Below are positions 1 to 9,059 of a DNA stretch of 30,499 nucleotides, piece after piece. Origin of the DNA: Pseudomonadota bacterium (GTDB lineage Bacteria > Pseudomonadota > Alphaproteobacteria > Rhizobiales > Rhizobiaceae); assembly GCA_023399465.1 (NCBI GenBank), contig JAEWPB010000010.1:1-30499 (forward strand), read 5' to 3'. Position 1 is the first letter of the stretch, and every line of letters starts with the position of its first letter. Both the position numbers and the translations under genes were made by a program. Below the pieces are notes generated by a model. The model was not told the DNA's origin. It saw only the letters and a program-made list of their open reading frames with translations, and made no database searches.

Positions 1-514
1 CGAGCGCAATGCCGCCGGTCGAGGAGATGATGACCTTCTCGTCGATGTCAACGGGAACGCCCGGAATGCCGGCAACGTCGGAACCGGTGGCGATCACGAT
101 GTTCTTTGTCTCGAGTTCCTGAACCTCGCCGGCATCATTGGTGACCTGCACCTTGCCGGCAGCCACGATCTTGCCGGTGCCCTGGAAGGCATCGATCTTG
201 TTCTTCTTGAACAGGAAGGCAACGCCTTCGACATTGGCCTTAACGGTCGCGTCCTTGTGGGCCATCATCTTTTCGAGGTTCAGCGTCGGCGCCGAAACCT
301 CGACGCCGAGGGCGTCGATGCCATGGGCGACGTGCTGGAACGTCTCCGAGGCATGCAGCAGGGCCTTGGAGGGAATGCAGCCAACGTTGAGGCAGGTACC
401 GCCGTAGGTAGCGCGCTTTTCGACGACGGCGACCTTGAGGCCGAGTTGCGCTGCCTTGATGGCGCAAACATAGCCGCCCGGACCGGAGCCGATAACAATA
501 ACATCATAAGCCAT
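1..514 (-). CDS. lpdA: Dihydrolipoyl dehydrogenase (E3), N-terminal part; 3' end beyond the left edge
   Basis: This flavoprotein reoxidises the dihydrolipoyl groups of 2-oxo acid dehydrogenase complexes with NAD+; here it would serve the 2-oxoglutarate dehydrogenase whose E1 and E2 genes lie upstream. The ATG at 514 is preceded by AAGGAAAA at good spacing and the protein opens MAYDVIVIGSGPGGY, the FAD-binding Rossmann fingerprint (GSGPGG, residues 9-14). The redox-active disulfide motif CLNVGCIPSK is intact, with Cys41 and Cys46. About 171 codons are visible, roughly a third of the usual 465-470 residues, and the frame runs open off position 1. Family identity is certain; assignment to this complex rather than pyruvate dehydrogenase is inferred from position downstream of sucAB. 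Confidence 0.96.
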   Translation of the reverse strand, partial: MAYDVIVIGSGPGGYVCAIKAAQLGLKVAVVEKRATYGGTCLNVGCIPSKALLHASETFQHVAHGIDALGVEVSAPTLNLEKMMAHKDATVKANVEGVAFLFKKNKIDAFQGTGKIVAAGKVQVTNDAGEVQELETKNIVIATGSDVAGIPGVPVDIDEKVIISSTGGIAL

Positions 515-538
515 AGAGTTTTCCTTCATTCGTGGGCG

Positions 539-769
539 TTACCGCCCTCCGCTGACATTGAGTGCGGCACCTGTGACATAGGAGGCCGCGCTGGAGAGAG
601 TTGAGAGAATGGACTGCGCCATCTCATCGGCCGTATCCGGCCGCTGCATCGGGGTCGTCGATGCAAGCTCGCATGCCCGGTTCGGATGACCGCCCGAAGC
701 ATGAAATTCGGTGTCGATAATGGTAAGCCGCGCCTGACGACGATCTGAAACAGCGGGGACTGCATTCAT
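539..769 (-). pseudogene. C-terminal remnant of a short-chain dehydrogenase/reductase (SDR)
   Basis: The last ~60 codons of this 76-codon frame read like the tail of a classical SDR oxidoreductase: an IIDTE stretch followed by HASGG, then PMQRPDTADEMAQ and the ending SYVTGAALNVSGGR, matching the family's substrate loop and C-terminal beta strand. The Rossmann fold, the TGxxxGxG motif and the YxxxK catalytic site are absent; upstream sequence is occupied by the secreted-protein gene. The break seems to lie near 710-745: the neighbouring frame there reads IVVRRGL, resembling the VVRPG that normally precedes IDTE in SDRs, so a frameshift as well as a deletion is suggested. The ATG at 767-769 overlaps the upstream TGA (ATGA), so the fragment may still be translated. 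It cannot be an active enzyme by itself. Confidence 0.75.
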
Positions 770-1275
770 TGGCTGCAGCCTTTCAAGGCCAGCACATCCC
801 AGGGCGCGACGGTCGCCTTGCCCTCGCCCCACAGCGCCGAGGACCGGATCGACCGGCCGAAATCCGGCAGCAGGATCTGCCCTGCCGCAGCCGCCCCCGG
901 GTCCGGCAGGTTGGCGACGACACCCTTGTCGTCGACCGCATAGAGAATGCCTTCCCACACGGTGCAGGCATCAAGTTCCGCCCCGGTGGCATCGCCATCC
1001 GGGCAATTGTTCATGAGGATGCCGCCCGCGCGCTCGACCTCGTCCGTCGGCATCACGTAGCCGTCGAGGATCAGCCCGGATTTGCGGATCTCGACCTTGA
1101 ACGTATGGGTGGCGAACGAAGCTTCCGATTCGACCGGCGCGAAACGCAGTTCGTAGGCTTGGTCCCGGTCTTCGTAGACGCCCTTGTCCTGGCTGCATTC
1201 CACCGCCGCTGCCGGGGTCGACCCGAGCACGCCCGAAACGATAGCGGCAATGAGGATGCCCTGTCGCGCCGCCAT
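766..1275 (-). CDS. Secreted/periplasmic protein with four cysteines, function unknown
   Basis: A 169-residue protein beginning MAARQGILIAAIVSG, a convincing Sec signal peptide with a likely cut after STPAAA (about residue 24). The mature part holds four cysteines (ECSQ, NNCPD, DACTV and the C-terminal KGCSQ), enough for two disulfides in the periplasm. I do not recognise a named domain. The start at 1275 is preferred over the in-frame start at 1317 because it gives the signal peptide a normal length, lies one base after the stop of the exporter gene, and has AAGGCGGG before it. It is the third member of a tightly packed run of small genes between sucB and lpdA, all on the minus strand. Its role there is unknown. 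Confidence 0.8.
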   Translation of the reverse strand: MAARQGILIAAIVSGVLGSTPAAAVECSQDKGVYEDRDQAYELRFAPVESEASFATHTFKVEIRKSGLILDGYVMPTDEVERAGGILMNNCPDGDATGAELDACTVWEGILYAVDDKGVVANLPDPGAAAAGQILLPDFGRSIRSSALWGEGKATVAPWDVLALKGCSQ

Positions 1276-1276
1276 G

Positions 1277-1921
1277 TCAGCCCGCCTTTTCCGTCGCAAG
1301 CTTGATACCGAGCGCAATGAAGACCACGCCGCTCAAGCGGTCGATCCACTGGCTAGCGCGCGCGAAGACGGCCCGCATCCTGGGCGTGGTCATGAACATC
1401 GACACACCGACGAACCAGAGGATCAGGCAGCTTGCCATCACCAGGCCGTAGCCGAACTTGATCATGATCGGCGTGTGGGCGTGCACGACCGTCGAGAAGA
1501 TCGAGAGGAAGAAGAAGACCGGCTTGGGGTTCAGGGCATTGGCCATGAAACCGAGGCCGAAGGCACGCAATGCGGATTGCCGCTTGCCGTCCGGCTGGCG
1601 AACGCCGACCTGTTCAACGGAAAGATCGGCCTTGCCTGCCCGCAGCGCCTTGATGCCGATATAGATCAGGTAAGCGACGCCGCACCATTTCACGATGTTG
1701 AACAGATAGATCGATTGCGAAATGATCAGCCCGAGCCCGAGGATCGTGTAACTGACATGGAACATCAGCGACGTGCCGATGCCGAACGAGGTGATGATTG
1801 CTTCGCGTCGGCCGTGCACTATCGCCTGTCGCATGACCATGGCAAGGTCCGCGCCGGGCGAAACGATGGCGAATGCGAAGATTGCCATCAGCGAAGCGAG
1901 TTCCAAGATGTACTGGCTCAT
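1277..1921 (-). CDS. LysE/RhtB-family amino-acid exporter
   Basis: A 214-residue inner-membrane protein of the LysE/RhtB (LysE-type translocator) family, which export amino acids or their analogues. The N-terminus carries the family signature SPGAD at residues 21-25 inside the first hydrophobic segment, followed by GRREAI and a hydrophobic helix; a second conserved patch, FGLGFMANALNPKP, precedes the C-terminal helices, and about five or six membrane segments are visible. The ATG at 1921 overlaps the TGA of the VOC gene (ATGA), so translation is probably coupled; a longer frame from 1951 exists but would add ten non-family residues. The substrate cannot be read from sequence. Presence beside TCA-cycle genes does not define it. 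Confidence 0.9.
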   Translation of the reverse strand: MSQYILELASLMAIFAFAIVSPGADLAMVMRQAIVHGRREAIITSFGIGTSLMFHVSYTILGLGLIISQSIYLFNIVKWCGVAYLIYIGIKALRAGKADLSVEQVGVRQPDGKRQSALRAFGLGFMANALNPKPVFFFLSIFSTVVHAHTPIMIKFGYGLVMASCLILWFVGVSMFMTTPRMRAVFARASQWIDRLSGVVFIALGIKLATEKAG

Positions 1922-2343
1922 GATCCGGCAACCGGTGCGTTGAAGGCCCACATGTGGCCGAAGGGGTCGAGGACACGCGCATAGCGCGCTTGCCAGAAGG
2001 TATCCTGCGGTTGCATGACTGTCGATGCCCCTGCGGCAATTGCGCTCGCATAGGCCGCGTCGACATCGCTGGCCGCGGGGAAATTGATGCTGATCGCCAC
2101 ACTGGCACCGCCTGCGGTTTTTGGCGACACCATGCCCATGCCGTATTCAGGGAACTCGTCGTGCAGCATGATCTGGCCGCCGAACAATGCCAGGTTGGCG
2201 TGCATGACCCGCTTCCCGTCCTCGGCCATCTGCTGGAACGTGGTTTCGGCACCGAAGGCCTGCTCGTAGAAGGCAATCGCGTCCAGCCCGCCCTTGACGC
2301 AGAGATGGGCCTGGATCGGCGGAATTTCAGGTGCGAATGCCAT
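1918..2343 (-). CDS. VOC-superfamily protein (PhnB/glyoxalase-like)
   Basis: A 141-residue protein of the vicinal oxygen chelate fold, the group that includes glyoxalase, bleomycin-resistance proteins and PhnB-like proteins. The usual pattern is visible: GGLDAIAFYEQAFGAE near residue 20, a central LFGGQIMLHDE, and the terminal RVLDPFGHMWAF, with the two beta-alpha-beta-beta-beta modules fitting the length. Many such proteins bind a divalent metal through His and Glu; candidate ligands are His60 in the DEFPE-containing segment and His near the end, but this is only suggestive. It heads the chain VOC, exporter, secreted protein, SDR remnant, with a 4-base overlap onto the exporter. The specific substrate is unknown. 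Confidence 0.88.
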   Translation of the reverse strand: MAFAPEIPPIQAHLCVKGGLDAIAFYEQAFGAETTFQQMAEDGKRVMHANLALFGGQIMLHDEFPEYGMGMVSPKTAGGASVAISINFPAASDVDAAYASAIAAGASTVMQPQDTFWQARYARVLDPFGHMWAFNAPVAGS

Positions 2344-2397
2344 GCGTACATCCTCCGACCAGAAATGAATGCCTGCGACCGCTGTTGCCGAATTCGC

Positions 2398-2420
2398 GGT
2401 CCGGCCACAAAGGCCGGACC
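2398..2420. terminator. Perfect 9-bp hairpin between the VOC gene and sucB
   Basis: GGTCCGGCC, loop ACAAA, GGCCGGACC. It sits in the 136-base gap downstream of sucB, next to a second hairpin. There is no U-tract on either strand, so it may act as a 3' stabilising structure or a weak terminator rather than a classical intrinsic terminator. Confidence 0.5.
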
Positions 2421-2453
2421 CGCATCGCTTCCGGGATCCCCGGACAAAATATC

Positions 2454-2472
2454 AGGGGCGCATGGCGCCCCT
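2454..2472 (-). terminator. Hairpin directly after the sucB stop
   Basis: On the minus strand AGGGGCGC, loop CAT, GCGCCCCT starts 7 bases after the sucB stop codon and is followed by TGATATTTTG, a poor U-run. It is a plausible partial terminator that would lower readthrough from the sucCDAB message into the small genes and lpdA. Confidence 0.55.
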
Positions 2473-2479
2473 TTCATTC

Positions 2480-3706
<1,227 letters not shown>

Positions 3707-3764
3707 TTTTTCAGTTCCGTTAAATCAGGTGTCGTTTTTATCGAAAGTGGAGCGGTGGGAGGCC

Positions 3765-6749
3765 TCAGCCTCCCAGTGCGTCCTCGAGGAATGCAGCAAG
3801 CTGCGCGAGATGCTTGGACATCAGGCCGGTAGCCGGCGAAGCGGCGGCCGGACGACCGGTGTAGCGTACGCGCTGGTACTTGGCGTCGATATGCGCCAGC
3901 ACCCATTCCAGGTACGGATCGATGAACGACCATGCACCCATGTTCTTCGGCTCTTCCTGGCACCAGACCATCTCCGCGTTGCGGAAGCGGGAGAGTTCGT
4001 TGATGAGGGCCTTGGCCGGGAACGGATAGAGCTGTTCGACGCGCAGCAGATAGATGTCGTCGATCCCGCGCTTCTCGCGCTCTTCCAGAAGGTCGTAGTA
4101 GACCTTGCCGGTGCACATGACGACGCGACGGATCTTCGAATCCTTCTGCAGCTTGATCGGACCATCCTTGATGACCTCGGCATCGTCCCACAGCAGGCGG
4201 TGGAAGGAGCTTTCGCCGGCCATTTCGGAGAGGCTCGAGACCGCACGCTTGTGACGCAGCAGGGACTTCGGCGTCATCAGGATCAGCGGCTTGCGGAAGT
4301 CGCGCTTCACCTGGCGGCGCAGGATGTGGAAGTAGTTCGCCGGCGTCGTGACGTTGGCGACCTGCATGTTGTCTTCCGCGCAAAGCTGCAGGAAGCGCTC
4401 GAGGCGGGCGGAGGAGTGCTCCGGACCCTGGCCTTCGTAGCCATGCGGCAGCAGGCAGACGAGGCCCGACATGCGCAGCCACTTGCGTTCACCCGAGGAG
4501 ATGAACTGGTCGAAGACCACCTGCGCGCCGTTGGCGAAGTCGCCGAACTGGGCTTCCCAAAGGGTCAGCGCATTCGGGCGCGCCAACGAGTAGCCGTACT
4601 CGAAGCCGAGAACCGCTTCTTCCGAAAGCATCGAGTTGATGACTTCGTAACGGGCCTGGGTCGGCGACAGGTTGGCAAGCGGGATATAGCGCTCTTCGGT
4701 CTGCTGATCGTAGAGAACCGAATGACGCTGCGAGAAGGTGCCGCGCTCGCAATCCTGACCGGAAAGGCGGATCTTGTGGCCGTCGAGGCAGAGCGAACCG
4801 AATGCCAGGGCTTCGGCCATCGCCCAATCGATGCCCTCACCGGTGGCGACCATGTTGGCGCGGTTTTCCATGAAGCGCTGGATCGTGCGGTGGGCATTGA
4901 AGCCTTCCGGGATCTCGGACAGCTTGCGGCCGATTTCCTTGATCTGCTTCATCGGAACGGCGGTCTTGCCGCGGCGCTGTTCGTCGGCATTGTCGGCGAC
5001 GCGTAGACCCGTCCACTCGCCGTCGAGCCAGTCGGCCTTGTTCGGCTTGTAGGACTGGCCGGCCTCGAACTCCTGCTCGAGATGGGCGCGCCAATCGGCC
5101 TTCATCTTTTCCACTTCGCCTTCGGTGATCAGGCCTTCGGCGATCAGGCGGTCGGCATAGACCTGCACCACGGTCTTGTGGGCACGGATGACCTTGTACA
5201 TCTTCGGCTGGGTGAAGGACGGCTCGTCGCCTTCGTTGTGGCCGAAGCGGCGGTAGCAGAACATGTCGATGACGACAGGCTTATGGAACTTCATCCGGAA
5301 TTCGGTCGCGACCTTGGCGGCGTAGACAACGGCTTCCGGATCGTCGCCATTGACGTGGAAGATCGGTGCTTCGATCATCTTGGCGACGTCGGACGGGTAA
5401 GGCGACGAACGCGAGAAGCCCGGATTGGTGGTGAAGCCGATCTGGTTGTTGATGATGAAGTGCATGGTGCCGCCGACGCGGTGACCGCGCAGGCCCGACA
5501 GGCCGAGGATTTCGGCCACGACGCCCTGGCCGGCGAATGCCGCATCACCGTGCAGCAGCAGCGGCAGAACCTTGACGCGCTCCTTCAGCGGAATGATGTC
5601 GCCTTCCCAGACCTTCGCCAGCATGTCCTGCTTGGCGCGAGCCTTGCCCATCACGACCGGGTTGACGATCTCGAGGTGCGAGGGGTTCGCCGTCAGCGAC
5701 AGGTGGACCTTGTTGCCGTCGAATTCGCGGTCGGAGGAAGCGCCGAGGTGGTACTTCACGTCGCCCGAGCCTTCGACTTCATCGGGCTTGAACGAACCGC
5801 CCTTGAACTCGTGGAAGATCGCGCGGTGCGGCTTGCCCATGACCTGGGAGAGCACGTTGAGGCGGCCGCGGTGGGCCATGCCGAGGACGACTTCCTCGAG
5901 GCCTTCCTGGCCGCCGCGCTTGAGGATCTGCTCCAGCGCCGGGATCAGCGATTCACCGCCATCGAGACCGAAACGCTTGGTGCCCTTGTACTTGACGTCG
6001 ATGAACTGCTCGAAGCCTTCAGCCTCGATCAGCTTCGCGAGGATCGCCTTCTTGCCTTCCGGAGTGAACGCGACGCCCTTGTCCGGACCTTCGATGCGTT
6101 CCTGGATCCAGGATTTTTCTTCCGGGTTGGAAATGTGCATGAACTCGACGCCGAGCGTCGAGCAATAGGTGCGCACGAGAATTTCGAGCATCTCGCGGAT
6201 CGAAGCATATTCGAGCCCGAGAACGTTATCGATGAAGATCTTGCGATCGTAGTCGGCCTCGGTGAAGCCGTAGGCGGTCGGCGACAGCTCGTTGTAGTCT
6301 TCGACCGGTGCGGCAAGGCCGAGCGGGTCGAGCTTGGCGTGCAGGTGGCCGCGCATGCGGTAGGCGCGGATCATCATCAGCGCGCGCACGGAGTCGCGCG
6401 TCGCCTGCAGCACATCGGCGGCGTCTGCGGGCTTACCGGCGGCTTCGGCCTTCGCCTTGAGCTTGGTCTCGACGACCTTTTCGATCGTGCCCCAATTGCC
6501 GTCGAGCGCCGATACCAGGTCACCATTGGCAGCAATCGGCCAGTTCTTGCGCTGCCAGGACGCGCCGCTTGCAGCCTTCTTTACATCATCCGGATTGTCT
6601 TCCAGAGCCTTGAAGAAGGCGCGCCAGTCATCCGATACAGATGCCGGATCCTGGCTATAGCGCGCATAAAGCTGCTCGATGTAAGCCGCATTCGCGCCGT
6701 CGAGGAACGACGTGATTTCAAACTGCTCGTTGGCTTCTTGCCTTGCCAT
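3765..6749 (-). CDS. sucA: 2-Oxoglutarate dehydrogenase, E1 component
   Basis: A 994-residue thiamine diphosphate enzyme that decarboxylates 2-oxoglutarate and succinylates the lipoyl arm of SucB; this is the main flux-controlling step of the cluster. The N-terminal peptide with SFLDGANAAYIEQLY and DWRAFF is the E1o-specific segment that docks to E2. The thiamine-binding region is seen around residues 395-410 (HGDAAFAGQG) and 460-470 (HVNGDDPEAV), and the C-terminal half ends with EEPKNMGAW and the usual SPATG segment. Length agrees with the family. The start is secure from the family's N-terminus, but its Shine-Dalgarno sequence is 25 bases away with a hairpin between (see 6758-6780). Upstream lies sucD, separated by 171 bases. 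Confidence 0.98.
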   Translation of the reverse strand: MARQEANEQFEITSFLDGANAAYIEQLYARYSQDPASVSDDWRAFFKALEDNPDDVKKAASGASWQRKNWPIAANGDLVSALDGNWGTIEKVVETKLKAKAEAAGKPADAADVLQATRDSVRALMMIRAYRMRGHLHAKLDPLGLAAPVEDYNELSPTAYGFTEADYDRKIFIDNVLGLEYASIREMLEILVRTYCSTLGVEFMHISNPEEKSWIQERIEGPDKGVAFTPEGKKAILAKLIEAEGFEQFIDVKYKGTKRFGLDGGESLIPALEQILKRGGQEGLEEVVLGMAHRGRLNVLSQVMGKPHRAIFHEFKGGSFKPDEVEGSGDVKYHLGASSDREFDGNKVHLSLTANPSHLEIVNPVVMGKARAKQDMLAKVWEGDIIPLKERVKVLPLLLHGDAAFAGQGVVAEILGLSGLRGHRVGGTMHFIINNQIGFTTNPGFSRSSPYPSDVAKMIEAPIFHVNGDDPEAVVYAAKVATEFRMKFHKPVVIDMFCYRRFGHNEGDEPSFTQPKMYKVIRAHKTVVQVYADRLIAEGLITEGEVEKMKADWRAHLEQEFEAGQSYKPNKADWLDGEWTGLRVADNADEQRRGKTAVPMKQIKEIGRKLSEIPEGFNAHRTIQRFMENRANMVATGEGIDWAMAEALAFGSLCLDGHKIRLSGQDCERGTFSQRHSVLYDQQTEERYIPLANLSPTQARYEVINSMLSEEAVLGFEYGYSLARPNALTLWEAQFGDFANGAQVVFDQFISSGERKWLRMSGLVCLLPHGYEGQGPEHSSARLERFLQLCAEDNMQVANVTTPANYFHILRRQVKRDFRKPLILMTPKSLLRHKRAVSSLSEMAGESSFHRLLWDDAEVIKDGPIKLQKDSKIRRVVMCTGKVYYDLLEEREKRGIDDIYLLRVEQLYPFPAKALINELSRFRNAEMVWCQEEPKNMGAWSFIDPYLEWVLAHIDAKYQRVRYTGRPAAASPATGLMSKHLAQLAAFLEDALGG

Positions 6750-6757
6750 GGTGTTCT

Positions 6758-6780
6758 GCGGACCTTTTCGTCCGCCTCCT
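6758..6780 (-). promoter_or_regulatory. sucA: Shine-Dalgarno AGGAGG and hairpin spacer in front of sucA
   Basis: On the minus strand AGGAGG (6780-6775) is followed immediately by a stem GCGGAC, loop GAAAAG, GTCCGC (6775-6758), then 8 bases and the ATG of sucA. The linear spacing of 25 bases is too long for normal initiation, but if the 18-base hairpin is folded the gap becomes 8 bases, which is optimal. This suggests that the hairpin bridges the two signals. Confidence 0.6.
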
Positions 6781-6877
6781 GACTTGAATTGTCGCCGGAG
6801 CTTCGTGAGTTCCGGTCTTTCCGCTTTTGTTGTCGTTGTCTGCCGTTTACGCGGCTATTTTTCGACGGGAAGTCGAT

Positions 6878-6908
6878 CCGGCAGGGCGACCGGATGTCGC
6901 CCTGCCGG
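6878..6908 (-). terminator. 13-bp perfect inverted repeat between sucD and sucA
   Basis: CCGGCAGGGCGAC, 5-base loop, GTCGCCCTGCCGG, beginning 12 bases after the sucD stop. The stem is very stable but no U-run follows in either direction, so it may be an attenuator, an RNA-processing or stabilising site between the sucCD and sucAB parts of the message, rather than a full terminator. Confidence 0.6.
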
Positions 6909-6920
6909 AATTCTGCTGGA

Positions 6921-7823
6921 TCAGCCCTTCAGGACTTCCACCAGGGTCTTGCCGAGACGTGCCGGCGACGGAGACACGCGAATGCCTGCCTCTTCCATCG
7001 CTGCGATCTTGTCTTCAGCGCCACCCTTGCCGCCGGAGATGACGGCGCCGGCGTGGCCCATGGTACGTCCGGGAGGAGCCGTACGACCGGCGATGAAGCC
7101 GACCATCGGTTTCTTGCGGCCGCGCTTTGCCTCGTCCTTGAGGAACTGGGCTGCTTCTTCCTCGGCCGAACCACCGATTTCGCCGATCATGATGATCGAC
7201 TTGGTTTCGTCGTCAGCAAGGAACATTTCCAGGACGTCGATGAACTCGGTGCCCTTGACCGGATCGCCGCCGATACCGACAGCGGTGGTCTGGCCGAGGC
7301 CTTCGTTCGAGGTCTGGAACACGGCTTCGTAGGTGAGCGTGCCGGAGCGCGAGAGAACGCCGACCGAGCCCTTCTTGAAGATGGAGCCCGGCATGATGCC
7401 GATCTTGCACTCTTCCGGGGTCAGGACGCCCGGGCAGTTCGGACCGATCAGGCGCGACTTGGACTTGATGAGCCTGGCCTTGACCTTCACCATGTCCTCG
7501 ACCGGGATGCCTTCGGTGATGCAGACGATCAGCGGGATCTCGGCGTCGATCGCCTCGATGATCGCGGCGGCTGCGCCTGCCGGCGGAACGTAGATGACCG
7601 AAGCGTCGGCGCCGGTCACGTCCTTGCCTTCGGCAACGGAGGCGAAGATCGGCAGGGTTTCACCCTTGGAGCCGGTCCACTTCTCGCCACCCTTGGACGG
7701 ATGGATGCCACCGACCATCTTGGTGCCGTAGTAGGCAAGCGCCTGCTCGGTGTGGAAGGTACCGGTCTTGCCGGTCAGGCCCTGCACCAGGACCTTGGTG
7801 TCTTTGTTGATCAGGATGGACAT
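6921..7823 (-). CDS. sucD: Succinyl-CoA ligase (ADP-forming), alpha subunit
   Basis: The 300-residue alpha subunit binds CoA in its N-terminal Rossmann domain and carries the phosphohistidine used to make ATP from succinyl-CoA. The start MSILINKDTKVLVQGLTGKTG is the family's usual N-terminus. IGPNCPGVLTPEECKIGIMPG marks the centre, and the active-site His257 lies in GHAGAVISGGKGG. Length matches the family. The gene begins 5 bases after the sucC stop, with its GGGAG ribosome site inside the sucC end, so the two subunits are produced together. A strong hairpin follows its stop codon. Confidence 0.98.
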   Translation of the reverse strand: MSILINKDTKVLVQGLTGKTGTFHTEQALAYYGTKMVGGIHPSKGGEKWTGSKGETLPIFASVAEGKDVTGADASVIYVPPAGAAAAIIEAIDAEIPLIVCITEGIPVEDMVKVKARLIKSKSRLIGPNCPGVLTPEECKIGIMPGSIFKKGSVGVLSRSGTLTYEAVFQTSNEGLGQTTAVGIGGDPVKGTEFIDVLEMFLADDETKSIIMIGEIGGSAEEEAAQFLKDEAKRGRKKPMVGFIAGRTAPPGRTMGHAGAVISGGKGGAEDKIAAMEEAGIRVSPSPARLGKTLVEVLKG

Positions 7824-7828
7824 TTCTA

Positions 7829-9025
7829 TCAGGCTCCCTTCACAGCCGCGACGATCTTCTGGGCGGCGTCGTCCAGATCATCGGCGGAGATGACGTTGAG
7901 ACCCGATTCATTGATGATCTTCTTGCCGAGTTCGACGTTGGTGCCTTCGAGGCGCACGACGAGCGGCACTTCCAGACCGACTTCCTTGACGGCAGCAAGC
8001 ACGCCTTCGGCAATGACGTCACACTTCATGATGCCGCCGAAGATGTTGACCAGGATACCCTTCACGGCCGGATCGGCAGTGATGATCTTGAACGCTGCGG
8101 TGACCTTCTCCTTGGAAGCGCCGCCGCCGACATCGAGGAAGTTCGCCGGCTCGGCGCCGTAGAGCTTGATGATGTCCATGGTCGCCATGGCGAGACCGGC
8201 GCCATTGACCATGCAGCCGATGTTGCCGTCGAGGGCGACGTAGGCGAGGTCGTACTTCGAAGCCTCGATTTCCTTCTCGTCTTCCTCGGTGGTGTCGCGA
8301 AGGGCGACAACATCGGGGTGACGGAACAGCGCGTTGCCGTCGAAGGAAACCTTGGCGTCGAGCACACGCAGACGGCCATTGGTCATGACGATCAGCGGGT
8401 TGATCTCGAGCAGGCTCATGTCCTTCTCGACGAAGGCCTTGTAGAGGATCGGGAACAGCTTCTCGCCGTCTGCACGCGCTTCGCCATCGAGCTTCAGCGC
8501 GTCGCAGAGCGCCGCAAGGTTTGCTGCGGTGACGCCGGCATCCGGATCGATCGCAACGTTGACGATCTTCTCCGGGGTGTGCTCGGCGACAGCTTCAATA
8601 TCCATGCCGCCTTCGGTGGAGACCACGAAGGCTACCTGGCCAACCGAGCGGTCGACGAGGAGCGAGAGGTAGAGTTCGCGCTCGATGTCGGCGCCGTCTT
8701 CGATGTAGAGGCGGTTGACCTGCTTGCCGGCCGGGCCGGTTTGCTTGGTCACCAGGGTGTTGCCGAGCATTTCCTTGGCGTTGGCAACGACCTCTTCGAT
8801 CGACTTGGCGAGACGAACGCCACCCTTGGAGTCAGGGCCGAGTTCCTTGAACTTGCCCTTGCCGCGACCACCAGCGTGAATCTGGCTCTTTACCACGTAG
8901 AGGGGACCGGGCAGCTGCTTGGCAGCTGCTTCGGCCTCATCGGCGGAAAAGATCGCGACACCTTCGGCGACCGGCGCCCCGTAGCTCTTCAGCAGAGCCT
9001 TGGCCTGATATTCATGAATATTCAT
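7829..9025 (-). CDS. sucC: Succinyl-CoA ligase (ADP-forming), beta subunit
   Basis: The 398-residue beta subunit provides the ATP-grasp nucleotide-binding domain (N-terminal, from MNIHEYQAKALLKSYG) and the C-terminal ligase domain. The glycine-rich nucleotide loop AGGRGKGKF lies near residue 50, EINPLIV near residue 200, and the C-terminal NIFGGIMKCDVIA segment faces the CoA-ligase active site with SucD. Length is normal. GGGAA precedes the ATG at suitable distance. It lies 34 bases downstream of mdh and 5 upstream of sucD in the operon mdh-sucC-sucD-sucA-sucB. Confidence 0.98.
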   Translation of the reverse strand: MNIHEYQAKALLKSYGAPVAEGVAIFSADEAEAAAKQLPGPLYVVKSQIHAGGRGKGKFKELGPDSKGGVRLAKSIEEVVANAKEMLGNTLVTKQTGPAGKQVNRLYIEDGADIERELYLSLLVDRSVGQVAFVVSTEGGMDIEAVAEHTPEKIVNVAIDPDAGVTAANLAALCDALKLDGEARADGEKLFPILYKAFVEKDMSLLEINPLIVMTNGRLRVLDAKVSFDGNALFRHPDVVALRDTTEEDEKEIEASKYDLAYVALDGNIGCMVNGAGLAMATMDIIKLYGAEPANFLDVGGGASKEKVTAAFKIITADPAVKGILVNIFGGIMKCDVIAEGVLAAVKEVGLEVPLVVRLEGTNVELGKKIINESGLNVISADDLDDAAQKIVAAVKGA

Positions 9026-9059
9026 AGACGTTTCCCAGTTTTAAGGCGATCGGCGCCGA

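Noticed and set aside
5082..6782. Long open frame on the plus strand opposite sucA, and similar ones opposite sucB, sdhA and tsaD
   Set aside because: These are antisense shadows of high-GC genes with clear products on the minus strand; they lack ribosome sites and family motifs.
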